64,000 nt of DNA from Datnioides undecimradiatus (taxonomy: Eukaryota; Chordata; Actinopteri; Lobotiformes; Datnioididae): NCBI GenBank assembly GCA_008933995.1, contig WARS01000012.1, positions 8,355,501 through 8,419,500 of the forward strand, in the 5' to 3' direction. The notes under the pieces were generated by a model. That model searched no databases and had not been told where the DNA came from. It was given only the letters and a program-made list of their open reading frames with translations. The translations under genes were made by a program, and so were the position numbers. How positions within the stretch are numbered: position 1 is the first letter of the stretch; each line of letters starts with the position of its first letter. Positions 24,371-37,800 of this stretch are shown one piece after another.

Positions 24371-24807
24371 TTCTACTTTATTACTTACAGCATCAGTTCA
24401 GGTATGCAACTGGACAGAGCAGAGGGCAGACACACTGACCCTTAAATAAAGGACTTGGAGTGACTGTCCTGACATATACAGTTGCAATCTCTGTACTAAT
24501 AAGTTTTATCACCTAATGGTTTGGCATAAACGCCTCAATCTGGCTAATATTTGTTGACATTTTCTTATTTCACAATATGACCCAAAATACTGCCTAATTC
24601 ATTAAAGCTTTGCTCTGATAAACACCAGGAGCTGGATGCATCTACTTCCTCAAACCCACAAGAAGTGATATGGTGATGGGATGTGATCTGGAAGCAGGAC
24701 TGTATTGTGGTTTGAATAGACCATAGAAGAATCAGTAATAGCTAGTGTAGCAAAGTGGCTAGTGCATTCAAATGTTCAACATTCTGAATTATCTGCTGTC
24801 TTGCCAA
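24371..24807. other. gene-free stretch
   Basis: No feature is recognised. Confidence 0.35.
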
Positions 24808-25010
24808 AAGTTAGATGAGAAGATTGGGTACCAATCTCATGTTTGGATGCTGTACATGAAGCTACAACCAGCAGCCAGCTAACTCAGCTTACTACAAACA
24901 GTGGGATCAGGAAGACACGGCTAGCTTGGCTCTGTCCTAAGGTAATAAAGACAGACACCAGCACCTGTATAACTCACTAATTAGCGTGGCACCTCTTAAT
25001 TGTTTATTTC
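24808..25010 (+). mobile_element. partial copy of a percomorph foldback repeat
   Basis: The words run in the order seen in the fuller copy at 53465-53900: GAGAAGATTG, then CTACAACCAGCAGCCAG, then GGCTAGCTTGGCTCTGTCC, then CACCAGCACCTGTATAACTCAC. The right arm is missing, so only the left arm and part of the middle remain. I recall this as a very common short non-autonomous repeat in percomorph fish; it encodes nothing. Confidence 0.7.
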
Positions 25011-25794
25011 CTGACAAGAACCAAAATTTAAAAATGACAAACAACAAAAGGTAACAATCTTTTCACCCAACTCTAGGCAAGACTGTTTTTTTCCCAAACT
25101 GACTAAGATTTTTCACTAGTTGAATAATATTTTGTGTCTCATACAAAAGACAGTTTTGGCTATATGACATGCTACCATCCTGTGACTCTACAGCTCAGAG
25201 ATGACTGTGAAACAGACTTTTTGCATCAGGCCACACAGCTTTTTCAGTCGGGAGTCACAAAGGAATGCACTGACCGCTCCTCTCAGGTGGCTCCATGTCG
25301 TACTGGGGCTGGAGCAGCCTCTTGCAGGGTCATTCTCCCATGACATTCTCCTCAGCATGAAGAAGGAACAACACACCTCTGCTTTGATGTCAAAGTGGTC
25401 GGGTTTAGAGGATGAGGTAATAGCACGAGGGACGCAAACACCTGGATGGAGTGGAACAGGAATGTTGCTTAGATGGAGAAGGACCATGCCATATCTGAAA
25501 TCAAAATATTTAACATTTTACACAACTATATAAGATAAATCTTACTAATCATATAATATGTCAATCAACACAATTGGAAGGTACCCAAAATATAAACCTG
25601 GCCATTGGAAGAAGGTCCACTGGTACACTGGTTTTTCAGTGGTCCTATGTTGGTTGACTAATAATAATAATCTTGAAAAGAAAGAACTACTAAAAACTAA
25701 TGACATTAAAATAATTCTCAGAAGCACTTTGCATTTTAATGTCAATCATCAAATATTAGCAAGCTAACTACAAGGGTTAAAACAGTAAACACTC
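25011..25794. other. gene-free stretch
   Basis: No exon is recognised. Bases 25500-25760 are AT-rich. Confidence 0.35.
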
Positions 25795-25925
25795 TATGTG
25801 CTTAGCACCAGCACGTTAGCATTGTCATTGTGTCTAATTGTGTTTTTGTTAGCATGCTGACATTAGCATTTAGCTCAAAGCACTGCTCTCCCTACGTACA
25901 GCCTCACAGATATGCTAGCACTGCT
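25795..25925. mobile_element. short TTAGCAT-rich dispersed repeat
   Basis: Contains GCACGTTAGCATTG, GTTAGCATGCTGACATTAGC and TTTAGCTCAAAGCACTG in a row, a word order I recall from a second abundant short repeat of percomorph genomes. No coding capacity and no clear terminal inverted repeats in this copy. Confidence 0.55.
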
Positions 25926-26624
25926 ATGTAATTTGCTGTTCATTGCATCAATATGAAAAATTGGGAATAATTAAAACATAAATTTATAAAAATCAAGTTA
26001 TGGTGTTTATTTTCAAGTACCACCATAAACTGTCAGGAGAATCAACTACTTTGTTCCTGCAAGATGGCACTTTCTGTGGTGCTACCACGCCAAGAAACAA
26101 AAATGAGATTTGATAATACAATAAATCTTTGCAGAGAGAACTGGAATTAAATCTAATCACTATTGGTCTGAATCGTTACACCCGTGCTCCCAACAGGCCG
26201 GTCCAGTGTCCCAGACACACCCTCTGATGAAGACAGAACGTGCTCTCTGTATGTGGTGGATTGCTTTCCTGTGGGAACTGTCGCTCTCTGGTTGCTCATT
26301 CCTCCCTTCTGCTTCTCACCAGCTGGGACTGCTGCTCAGCCACCCAGCCATAATGTCATAATTGTCCTGTTCCTCTGCACCTCTTCAGCCACCGAGACAC
26401 AATGCTTGGCAGCTTAGGGCGGAGTGTGAATAGGGGCCCTGGCTAACTGGGTGGGTCCCAGATTATTCCCACACCTGCTGCTCTCACCTTGGCACTGTCC
26501 TGTATCACAAGGAGGGAACCAGGTAAATGTTCTTTGGTTGGGACATAAAAAGTGTTATCATAAGACTACTTTAGGCTGTTGTCCTGCAAGATCACAGCTA
26601 TTGCTACGTTAATTGTTATCTTCT
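25926..26624. other. gene-free stretch
   Basis: No feature is recognised. Confidence 0.35.
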
Positions 26625-26880
26625 TCAGTGATAAAGCAGGGACCTCGTAGCACCACAACACATATGAAAACCAACGTCATCCAACACCGGAGCTCCCCAG
26701 GTCTCAATTAGCCCTGATGACTTGCCTGAGGGAGCTTGTGTTTAAATCAGCTGAGGAAATTATTGCTGGGGAGGCATAATAATTGATTCCGGGGCCCCAG
26801 AACCACAAAACAATTAATGATTACTTATTTCTGTTTGTCAGCTTTGACAACAGGGGTTTCAATAAAGCAACAGGAGGGGA
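26625..26880. promoter_or_regulatory. candidate long-range enhancer
   Basis: A complex block with clustered homeodomain words: CTCAATTAGCCC near 26704, CATAATAATTGATTCC near 26775 and ACAATTAATGATTAC near 26810. Position in the desert and motif density are the only evidence. Confidence 0.35.
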
Positions 26881-29800
26881 AAACAAAACTCCTCACGTGG
26901 GACCAAACCTCACACTGGAAAAACTGGAACTGCCATCAGCTTCTTTTAATACGTCACACAGAATGAAATGCAAGGATTTTTCAATTCAATACTTAATGTA
27001 GATTTTCCTTTTTTTTTTTTTTTACATCAGTTGATCATAACATCTGATAAAATGTAAAAGTGGAGTGATTTTTGTGTAAAATCCTATGTATTTGTCATCC
27101 CTTGTGAATAATATACAGTCTTGTAAAAACATGAGGACAAAAACAAAACCAAAGCCACAGGGGAGCAGGGAACAGGTGTTCTGCATATACTGTATGTCAC
27201 CTCATCAGTTGAGGTAAATGAAACCGCACAACCATCTGCCATGATCACATGTATCACCTCTTGTAGTTGTAGACACTCTCAGAGAAATAACACTGATTTA
27301 CAGTCTACACACAAGAGCAATAAAACCACTGAAGTGCTGAAAATAGCTGTTCAAATGAGCCAGTTTATACCCAAATGTCTCCTCCAAGATCTCCTTATAA
27401 GTCACTGTGGCTCTATAGTGGTGGACGTGACCAGCGTCTGCAGTGATGCACTTCCTGTGGGTTTGTCCCTCAGTCTGGACGACGGAGAGATCTCATGATA
27501 AAGGTTTAAACCAGGGCCCTGTTCCTCGCCAGCTGCCTCCTCTGGTCATTTTAACTTGGACCTCATTAGTCATAATCTGCTCCCCTGGGCCAGCCTTGAA
27601 AAACCTCTGCCTGGCAACTGCGTAGAAATGCTCCAAGCAAAATGTTCCTCTGTGCATGACCCAAAAAAACTGAAATGGTTATCTGATGGATGGCGCTTTG
27701 GCAGTTCTCCTGTTTGAGTGAGGCAGACAGAAAAGTTTCTTTCTCTCTATGTGGAACCTCAGATAATGTAACATAGCCACTTTTCAAAATCTGCATGTTT
27801 AGACAAATATGTTTTGTGGTGGGCAGGCAGCTGAGAGCTATGAGAGCTTACCTAACTGCAAAACCAACCAAAAGCTTGCATCTAAAGACCGTAGCTCCAA
27901 CGTTAGCAAAAAAGGCAGTGAGGAGGAACTGAGGAGCAAGCAACGACCTGAGGATAGCAATCTTGGGCTGAGGAATTTAGCAGACATGACGAACTGGTGG
28001 TGATAACACCGGCAGAATGACTGATCCTGCTCATACCCAAACATGTAACCTCTTCATTGCCTGTGTAGGGGCCAGCACTTCAAACGCATCCATATTTCAG
28101 TGACAGAAGGCTTCGGGGGAAAACAACCCATTTACCTGTAATCTGTTCTAAAAGCAGCCTAGCAGGAGCTGGGCAGGCCTGTAACGATGGGAAAGCTGTC
28201 TGAGAAGATGTGCCTTAGGAGACTGCATCAAGGGCTGCAAACACAGAAAGACGAGGAGGTAGGTGCAGCTTCAGTTGACCAGAGGTTGAACCCATTAGCT
28301 CTAGCTAAGTCACTTCAGGCAAATTAATGACTTTTTGTTTTGATGTAGGTCATTTGAAAGGAGGATGTAAAGGATAAGATGAGCAGATAAACTGTTTGAA
28401 ATATGGGAAGTGTGCATTTACGATGAGCAGAAAAATGAATTTTGAGAAGTGTGGGACTGCCTGTTGCGATAAAAATCAGCCATGCACGATCTGCTCAAAC
28501 ATCACAGTGAAATTATTTATCTGGTGTCTCACATTTTACTTTAAAACAATCTTGAGTTGATTTCAGAGGTAAATGCTGTGTTTAGTAAATCTTTCAGGTG
28601 ACTTGATTCATGTTGTCTTTGCCTGTTTACTGTCATTGTCATGCAGTTTTCTGCTCAGGGCCCTGGAGGGCGTGAAATGGCTTGGGGGGGTTCACCTTCT
28701 ATTGTTTCCAATAAGATTTAATAACCTGTCTGTTTTGTCGTCTTTCCCCCTCACTGTTACCTTTCTCCAGTACACACTTGCTCCAAAGCCAGGAGGAATT
28801 CTGTATTAAGTCGGGCCAACAATGACAACAAAAAACATCAACAAAAGCCAAAGGGCCAAACCCGACTAAGTTACCTCCCCTAGACTTACAATGCCCCTGC
28901 TTACCTCAACCTGCCCTTCCATTTCAACCCAACCCTTGCCCCCCTGGCAAGCCAGGAATGCTTGAGGATAGCGACCTTTTCACCCAAGAGTCCTACCTTG
29001 GTTTCTCAGGAAGATTAGGAGGCGGTAGAGGAACTGGGAGTGTCCAGTGGAGCTAGCTGTGTATCACAGTTGGAGGCGATTCCAATTTTCTGGAGAGGGA
29101 CCAGATAGTGGGTTTGGAAATCTTGGGTCATGAATTTCATGCTGTATAGCAACAAACCTTGTGTGCTTTTTAATGCTTCACTGGTTTGGCTATTAATCAA
29201 AAATGTGAAACCAGTCCAACTGCACCACAGCAGTTTTCTATTACTGAGCCATCCATTATGAATAACTGAGCGCAGCCTCATTAAAGGGGCTTCTCCACAG
29301 TGGCAGCAGACTGTTAGCAAACATAAAAGTGTGATTGGTGATTTTATGAGCCTTGCTTTCAAACTTGGTTTCCGTTGACTTCCGTGTTGTTGTTGGAGCG
29401 CTGCCTAAAACCGCCGTTCCAGCCGTCTGCAAGGCTCCCGAGAGAACAGAACCACGGGGAGCGCCATCAGGTGCGTTCATCATGCTGCGGTGCTCATCAG
29501 GTGGCCTGCTGTCTGGGTAGTAACAGTGGCCCAGCATCTGCTGACAGCCAATGGTTACAAAGAGAGCATGGCATGATAACAACAGTGTTAAATTATTATA
29601 TTATATAGAGAGTTATTATATGCATGTAATGTTTATGGTTGTAGCTACATTAACAGTGTGAGATGGTACTGTTGTTCAGTCATCTGTCACTTCATTCCAC
29701 CTTTTAATCTAGCTGCACGTTGAGGTTATCATTTATAGTAAAATATACCACAACAATTTGATGGACTGACATAATACAGATATTAATCCTCCTAGGGAAG

Positions 29801-32175
29801 AACTGTAATAAATTAGCACCATCACCAGGTGAGTTGAGTTTGTTAAAATTACTTTGGTTTATGACCAAATATGTGGAAAATGAACGTTTTCGTCAGCCTA
29901 AGATGTACTTTGTGTTTAGTGTTAATTAACAAATACCATCATGCCTTAACTTAGCTAGTAAACATGGTCTACATTATAGTTGGTAATAATAAACACATTA
30001 TTAGGATGAACAAATTCATGTCTGGAGAAATGATACATGCTAAAGCACTATACAAAATAAGTGGCGTAATGAAATCCACTGCACATCTGCATGGCACATT
30101 TAAGGATTACCCCAACCATATAAAGTCACACCATGTTCCACAGGGGTGAAACAGCAATAGAGGCACGAAAAGTTGCTCACATGCTCCACATATTAACATC
30201 TCTGCCACAGCTGGGTGTTACCTCGGCATAACAAATCAACAAAAAACAAAACAAAAACTCTGAATTTTCCACAATTAAGGCTTTCACAAAGCAGAAAGTT
30301 TGAGATTCTGACCTAAGATAAAAGAGCAATCCACATCATGTAGTCCTGATAACCCCCGTTAGCAGCCATTATTACAAAGTGTTACCAGATGCTGCCACAA
30401 CATCATCATTAGTCTCCAGGTTATCAAATGTTTGCTTTTTAAGTTTCTTTATGTGACATTATACTTGTGTCTTATTATATTCAAACCAGTTTCATCTGAA
30501 TATATACAAAAGGTAGTGTGAGAAACATCTGAGCCTGTTCACATTTTTTGAATATTTACATATGTAACTATAAAAAGCAAAGATGTACTTCTTCAAGGGA
30601 AACAGTCTTATCTACAGTGGTTCTTGCATTAAAAGGAAATAACCTCCAGCTCCCTAACATGCTCTGCATACAGCCACCTTACATCGTCAGCAAAGAGGTG
30701 ATCAGGGACAGCTGATCAAAGCTTGTGAACAAAATACATGCAACTGCAAATATGCAGTAACATGAACAACAGTACCTTTTTGGCATGTTAAAGGTAAATT
30801 TTAAACCACTTCAGTAACTGTGGTTGATCAAATGACATTTAACCAATAAACACAGCTTAATGTGTCAACGCCACACATTGTCTGATTTTAAGGCAGATGG
30901 GGAAACGTATTTACTGTGCACAAGAATAACAAAAAGTGTTACTCGTGCAAGTGCATGTTCATTTGTCTGATGAATCAAAACAATGTGTCAAATAACAGTG
31001 TTAATCCAAGTATTCACATCCTGCACCGCAGCCAAGGATTTAGATTTCATGCCCAACAGAGCAGCTAAGTATTGGGTTCAAACACACTTACCCAATATGG
31101 TTTATTTAATGTTTTAAGCAATAAGTGATTATACTATTTACTGGTCAAACATGTTCCTCAGTGTAAATGAGTTGCCAGTCATAATCAATATCTCTTAGAT
31201 TTGACAGATCTAATTCATCCCCATGTCAGGGCTTTTATTTTGGACATTGACCATGAACAGGCCTGTCCCTGGGTTCACTTTGACATTTCCAAAGTAATTT
31301 ATTAGCTCAGGGAGCAAAGCGTCATAGCTACCTAACAGGTCTGTGTAGTTTAATGCATTGCTCTTCTGTGAATATCTTTTTTCCCCCACTCAATGATTCA
31401 TTTCTGCAGGAAGTTGCAGGTTTGGGTGCATCTAGGTGTGGCGGAAACTCAATCCATCAGGGCAGAGCGAGGCGGGTGGGCCTGCCCTGTCTGACATTAT
31501 CCAGACACCTTTCTGACAGCTCTGGCTTCAGTTCTGACATACATGTTCCCAGCAGCATAAGCTGGCAGTGAGGGACAAGAGAGCCACACGGAACAAGTGG
31601 CTACAAATCAAAAAATGTTGAAATGAAAGAGCTGGTTTGTTGTAGAGCAGGAAGTTAAAGGACCTGTATCAACATAAAATTAGAGGAAAGTGTCACTCAT
31701 GCTAATTCAACATCAAAGTGTGAAAAACAATATAAATAATCCTGTTCTGCATTCAGACGTGAGGATTTATTTAATATTATATCTTACCGTTTTTTACTTG
31801 CGTCAGTTTGGGCTCGCTGACAGATCTCTAATCATCATATCAAATGTCTGCAGCACCTCAACAGTCTCTCAGACTAAACAGGAGTGTGTAATCTCTTTGT
31901 CCAGGTCCATCTGCTAATCCATACAACCGGCTTCCTACTGCAATCAAACCTTTGTAAACTTCACAACTTCAGCAAGATGCTGCTTTATTTCAACCCCTGC
32001 CTGACCACAAATAGGTCTAAATCGACCCAATTACTTACTGCTTCCTTAAATGCTCGAACCAGATTTACTGATACTTGCCAGCAATGGCTCTGTGATAACT
32101 ATCTGCTCCCTCTGTTGTCTCTTCTTGTGAGCATCTCCACTGTGACTCTAATGAATTTCAGAAAAGTTTGACACA
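26881..32175. other. 5 kb gene-free stretch
   Basis: No convincing exon. A 17-base T run lies near 27008. Bases 28060-28160 and 29380-29550 are somewhat GC-richer but have no coding signature. Bases 29580-30000 and 30200-31200 are AT-rich. Short open frames (for example 29015-29362 and 29256-29582 on the - strand) overlap each other and have no domain features. Confidence 0.4.
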
Positions 32176-32190
32176 AGCTAGCTAGCTAGC

Positions 32191-32221
<31 letters not shown>
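32176..32221. repeat. compound (AGCT)n-(GATA)n microsatellite
   Basis: About four AGCT units (32176-32191), then about seven and a half TAGA/GATA units to 32221. The AGCT part is self-complementary. Confidence 0.95.
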
Positions 32222-32499
32222 GGCAGTGATAGAAATCATAGAGACTGACTTCCATAACATACAAATATCTCCTACAGAAAGCGGCTTTCATGCTTATATT
32301 TACCCTGATTATCTTGTTTAGAGGATTTTTTCACACAAAATGTAACTTTTAGATGTTTACAGCAGATGTTTCAGTTAACACACAATTTTAGCAAAGAGCC
32401 ATCCTGTTGCGCTACACAAACAGCAAAACCACTGAGAGACAGTGAAGGTGACAGATGAGACTCTCTGCTCTGAGTGGGTTAGCATATGGTAGCAATCAG
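32222..32499. other. gene-free stretch
   Basis: No feature is recognised. Confidence 0.35.
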
Positions 32500-32735
32500 G
32501 GAAAGTGAGGGTCTGCTGGCCCAACAGTAATTAGCAGTCGGCCTCATGTTCATGTTTCTTTTAATAGCTCAACACGGCCCAGTGTGGACTAAAAATAAAC
32601 AGGGCAATTATGGGCGGCAAGGAAGGGCATCATTTGAGGGGTCTGACCTTTGAACCCGGGTCAGAGCCCATATAGACGCGTCCATGTGGACCACCTGCAC
32701 CCCTCTGGACCACTGGGGAAAGGAGCCATGTTGTG
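32500..32735. promoter_or_regulatory. candidate long-range enhancer
   Basis: A complex block with TAATTA at 32528-32533, TTTTAATAGCTC, GGGCAATTATGGGCGG and a TGACCTTTGAACC word near 32645 that resembles a nuclear-receptor or TCF site. The composition contrasts with the surrounding DNA. Confidence 0.35.
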
Positions 32736-34189
32736 TTTATGTTAGGGGTCAGGCAAAGAGCTAGGCCATTGTAGGGCAAACTAGATGTGTGAGTAAATAC
32801 TGTCTATTTATATCATAAGAAGAGTCTTAATGCTCACTGTGTTTTGGACCCAAGACCCAAGCTGTTTGTGAGTTCAAACCTAACCTACTTATAAAATGGT
32901 TTAGCACCATGCTAACTAGTACTTACACAGAGATGAGCTCTTACTGAGCTTGCAGGAGCTGCAAGGTGTAACTGCTGCACAGCTAACTGAGAGAGTAACG
33001 GGTTATCTCACAGTTCCTTAATTCTAATGCATTTTGATATTCATGTACATTACATACAGAAAACTCTATGAGACTTTATGGCTCAAATTACAAAACAATA
33101 GCAATAGTAACAGTAGCATTAGACTAAGCAATGTCTGCTAGCTTGGCGTGATCTTATATCTCCCACTCATTTTAAACTGTATGAATACTGCTAACTGAAA
33201 CACATAAATACACATATATTATATTGATACTTAAAACATTGACAATTAGGGTTAATATATGAATTGTTACTTTTGGAAACTGTTGTAGTTCTTGATGCTA
33301 CAATTTTTTTTGATGCTCCCTGTTTACATAGCTGAATGATTTCCATTGGGAGGTACCACAGATGTTTCCTAGAAACAACTGATGCTCACACGAGTGACAT
33401 CACTTGAGGCAGTTTATCAGCCACAAAAGGGTTAATACAGCATTTTTGCACACACAGTCATGCTCATTAACACCTGTAAAGCAATCGAGTTCCCTTCTAA
33501 GTTTTCATGGTTCAACCAGATTTAGTAAATTGTTTGTTTGAAACTAGTGTTTTAGACAGAATGTTGCAAAACCCGTGATACATAGCACAGAGATGTCTAA
33601 TTCCCATTCCCCCACCCATAAGTGTATTTTCTCTAAATTATCGTGGGTTTGATGGGAATTTGAAGTCCCCAGCTTCAGCATGAATCTGTTTCAGTGCACT
33701 GGCCAGAGGTCCAGCACAGATGTTCACATCTGCACAAGAACAACAAGGAAAGGCTTTTCACACCTGGCAACTCTCAAACAGAACTTGGCACCAAAGAACC
33801 TGCAAGGTTGTCCCAGACTGACCTTTCACCTCTTCTGATGTCAATGATCCTCTCCACCAATTAGAAGCTGGAAGCTGACCTTGGACTTGCCTGGCCTCAG
33901 ACACAGAGACAAATGATTCTATCAGATTAAATGTTTTTTAATGGCAGACAGAAAGGCCAAATGTGAACCTTTCACTAGAAGCCATATGTGCATTTCTCTG
34001 GTTATCACTCCAAATGAGGCTCATTTGTAAGCAATATGTGAATGAAAGGCTAAACTCTGGCCGACATGTGGCGGAAAATGTCTTGTTTGTTACATCAGGG
34101 ACAGCACACAAAAAGCAACAGCGTAACAATTTATTTCCTTATGTCAATATTGCTCCATCAACAACATGTTCTCAGATTTGATTGACTGT
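32736..34189. other. gene-free stretch
   Basis: No exon is recognised. Bases 32880-33200 contain loosely repeated GCTAACT/CTAGC words that may be a decayed dispersed repeat. Bases 33890-34090 are a weaker regulatory-looking patch. Confidence 0.3.
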
Positions 34190-34840
34190 GAGAATAACTG
34201 GCAGGCTGTAGCGACATGGAATCACATTATGTAGCTTTGCATATGAAGCGGATTATGGGCAATATGTTCTGACCAAAGTCTGCCAAGAGAAACAGCGAGA
34301 GCAAGCCGCACATCCAGAGGCCTCGCTATTTTTAAACCCACATTTTGGACTCGGCGCTCGTGGCCCACCACAGCAAAGGCTGCTGGAGCCATCGTCAAAC
34401 CCAACACAAAGACATTGTCCCTGAGACGAGAGCTTCAAAGGAACAACAAGGTCAAGTGTTGTATTTTTACTCTCTGGTTCTGGGCCACACCGTAAAGCAA
34501 GCCGGACCTCATGTAATGGCATGTCTTGATGATTTTCCACATATACATGCTCGAGACCTGTGATCACTCAGCCATCGTCCTGATATTCAGAGAACAGGTT
34601 GTGAGGTCCTTCACCTGCCTATGGGGTGACCTGGTCATTCCTCTGGCCCCCTGTGAGTGGATTAATCCCCCACCCCCAAGAGACGAAAGACCCCTGGACC
34701 ACTTATGAAGCGTTTGTTCTTCCTGTCAGCCTTCAATTGAGGATAATTGTCTCTTTTAGATCTCAAGGGCCTGTGATCTGCCATCCATTGAGCTCAAAAG
34801 GAGGTTATGTTTCACCTCAGGTTGAGGAGGCGGGGGTCGG
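34190..34840. promoter_or_regulatory. large candidate enhancer with palindromic GGATTAATCC site
   Basis: About 650 bases without simple repeats, the longest dense block in the desert. It contains GCTTTGCATATGAAGCGGATTATGGGC near 34235, TCAATTGAGGATAATTG near 34733 and a perfect 10-base palindrome GGATTAATCC at 34659-34668. The palindrome combines two overlapping TAATCC sites, the type bound by OTX, PITX and GSC. Those factors act in anterior ectoderm and placodes, where dlx3/dlx4 are expressed. The functional link is inference. Confidence 0.4.
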
Positions 34841-37800
34841 CAAAGATAGGCCCAAATTCAGCAAGGAATGTCTTGATATTGATGTAAACACAGATTTAAC
34901 ATCAAAAGGTTAGAAGTAGCTTCATAAGAGGGTGGCCATATATATTGTGCAATGCCTGACAGCAAGTGCACCCATGGTATTAAAGACCTCTTATTGTGAT
35001 CTTATGAATACGATGATTCATTAAGGTATTCGGGTTAAAGGTCACAGTTGCGCAATGTGGCACAAAGATGATATGCAAATATGGTGTGGCATTTTAAAGG
35101 GATTATGAGTTTTTTTGGCACAGATACAAACATGCACACACAGAATTCATCCCCCATGGTCCTCCCTTTTACACACACAGCAGAAATGTTCTGCGTGGTT
35201 ACAGCTTTGCTCCTTATTTGCATAAGATATCCAGTGCCTCTGACATCAGAGAGGGTTTCCTTTGCTTCCTGCCTTCCCTCTCCTCTGGTACACCTGCAGC
35301 TGGTCAGGTCACGTAATCAACTCCCAATGGTGGCCCTTTAGCTGAACAGCTGTGCACCAGTGAGAGCATCATGTGGGAAATTAGCATAAGCCGAGCAGTC
35401 TCAACCGATCTGTGTGTCTGGACAATATAATCATTTTTAAACTCCAGCTCTTTCATTTCAAAGCAGCCTGCTTGTTGCCCTGGTTCTCAAGTCATACATG
35501 CAGCCCTGCAACACATAAACACATTACACACAACCACCCCCCTCTCCCGTTTCTCCCTCTCTATCTCTATATCTCTCTGTCTGTCACACACACACAGAGT
35601 CTGAGTTGTGGGTCAGTGCCTCATGTGGTGACAATGTGTGTGCTGTGCTGTGGCGGTGGAGGCAGCAGTCAGTCTGTAAAAAGAGGAAGTGGTGCTGTAT
35701 ACCCTGGAGGAGTAGGGTCCTGGGGAAGAATGTTTATCCTGTCCACCGCCTTTGATCTTTTACTGTTAATCACTTCCTGCACACTGTATATGAGCTAAGC
35801 CGCCCTGCGTTGCAGTGCCGGGCCCACCAGTGACACTGAGAGAGGAAGAGGAGGGGCTGCCATTTTGGATTTTCTAGATAGAGAAAGAGAAAAGGAATAA
35901 AGCGTAAAAACCTGCTCTCTTTGGTGCAGTGAATGTTCAGAGCGCTGTGAACAAATATACTGAAGTTCAAATCTGCCTAATTGTCTTTTGACATGGAATA
36001 GAATTGGACACATTGTGTGCGACTTCCAGGAACAGCGAGCACAGAGAGTTACAGTAAAGCTGCCATGCTCGAGACTTATGAGGCCCTAATGTGCATCTAC
36101 CACACCATGCGGTTTGAGTGGCGGTGACAGTTTGTGGCCGTTATAATTCAAAATCCCTGCCAGTGTTACAAAAGTCTCCAACCCTCAATGCCACTGATCA
36201 CATGAAGGGATACTCAGAAGTTCTGTCACGTACAGACTGCTTGTCTGGCTTTTGCTTTCCATCTCTCTGTCTCTTTCCGTCTGTCTTGCTCCCTGTTTGG
36301 TGTGCCCCACCCTGGCTGCAAGACCCTCATGCAACACGCCCAACCCCATGCACATTTTAACCCCAACGCATCTGAGAGCATTTATACAACTCTGGAATTC
36401 AGAGGGGCTAAACCCCACACCTGGCAGCTGAAATTAAGATCTACAACCAAGGACATTTGTACTTTAAGAATACAGTGCTGCCTCAACCAAAACCCCTATG
36501 CCAAGTCTTTTGGTGAGCACTATGCACAGACAAAAAGTCCATGACAGGTTGAATAGTGCCAGTGGGTGGATGCATCAATAAAAGACAAAGCATGAAAGCT
36601 TTTGTCTCTGAGTGATCGGCTTGAATTAGAGTTGTTGTAGTAGAAAAAAATTGTCATCAAGATGAAGAGACAGGCAGGGGAGGATTTGTAGAGAGTTTGC
36701 GTCTATTCATTTTGGATTGTGCGTGTAGAGTAGTGCAAGTGCATGTAGGTGTGTGTATACATGTGCATGGGTATGTGTGTTTCTGTGTCAGGAGCTTTGT
36801 TTTAAAGGTCTCTCCTATCAGTCATTCAGTGATGCCCTGCAGCCTGTTCTGAAGCATGCATCCTGCTTGAATAGGCCCTCCTCGCTCGCGCTCTCATTCT
36901 CTCACACTTACTAAAACTATGCAGCAGTCTCCCATACACTTCATTAAAACATCAAAGTGGAATCACAGTAGTGCAGTGACTTTGTTGTTGCTTTGCGTAT
37001 TTCCAGTAGCTGTGTCAACTGTTGATCGTGCCATTACAGCATTGTTTGATCCTGTAAACGAAACTTCCCCATTAATGCTGCAACGTTCACGCTGCTTCTC
37101 TGAGCTTAACACAACAGAGATGCTTGAAAATACAAATCAGGGCTGCAAAGGAGTGGAGAATTGCTTCAAATTTCAATTAACCACAAAACCCACAAACACA
37201 GTCTTGCCCAACATGTGACTCTTCCATCCCGAGTCGCTCCTCTGACTCACTTTGTTTTAAGTGTGAGGTTCGTCTGTGTGTTTTCCTGTGGTGCTGTGAG
37301 TGTGCGTGTTTGTGCACCTACCTCTGACGGGGCTTGCGTGACTAGTGTGGAGTGTGAGCAGAGAGTAGAAAGGTTCCTCTCTCGCCTAAAGGGAAATAGC
37401 AGTGCGCTGTGTGCATCTACCCTCTTTTAATCCCACAGAAAGTTTTAAAAGGCCATGTTAAACAGCATGCCCCACAGGTAGCTGCACAGTACACACAGGC
37501 ATTATCATAATGTTGACATGCGTGAGCACCAGAGCACTTTTGAGCCACCATGTCAAAAGGGTGTAAAGACAATATCCTACCTAAGTTTATTGGGCAAGAA
37601 AATTCAGACTCTGCACATTATGCTTGCAAGTTCAGCCTGAACTGTTTCAAACCAGGACTTTGCGTGCGGCTGAAAGTTTCTTTCTCTCTACTCATCATAA
37701 CAGGTTTCAGCAGCCGTCTGCCACTTGGCGCTGTTGAGGTGAGTCAGACCATGTCGTGCAGGGTGACTCACTGCTTGTCATCTCTCCACCAAAACATTAT

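Noticed and set aside
36919-37218. 99-codon frame with a hydrophobic run, possible secreted peptide
   Set aside because: No domain, no family likeness, no promoter or splice context; within the length expected by chance in 64 kb.
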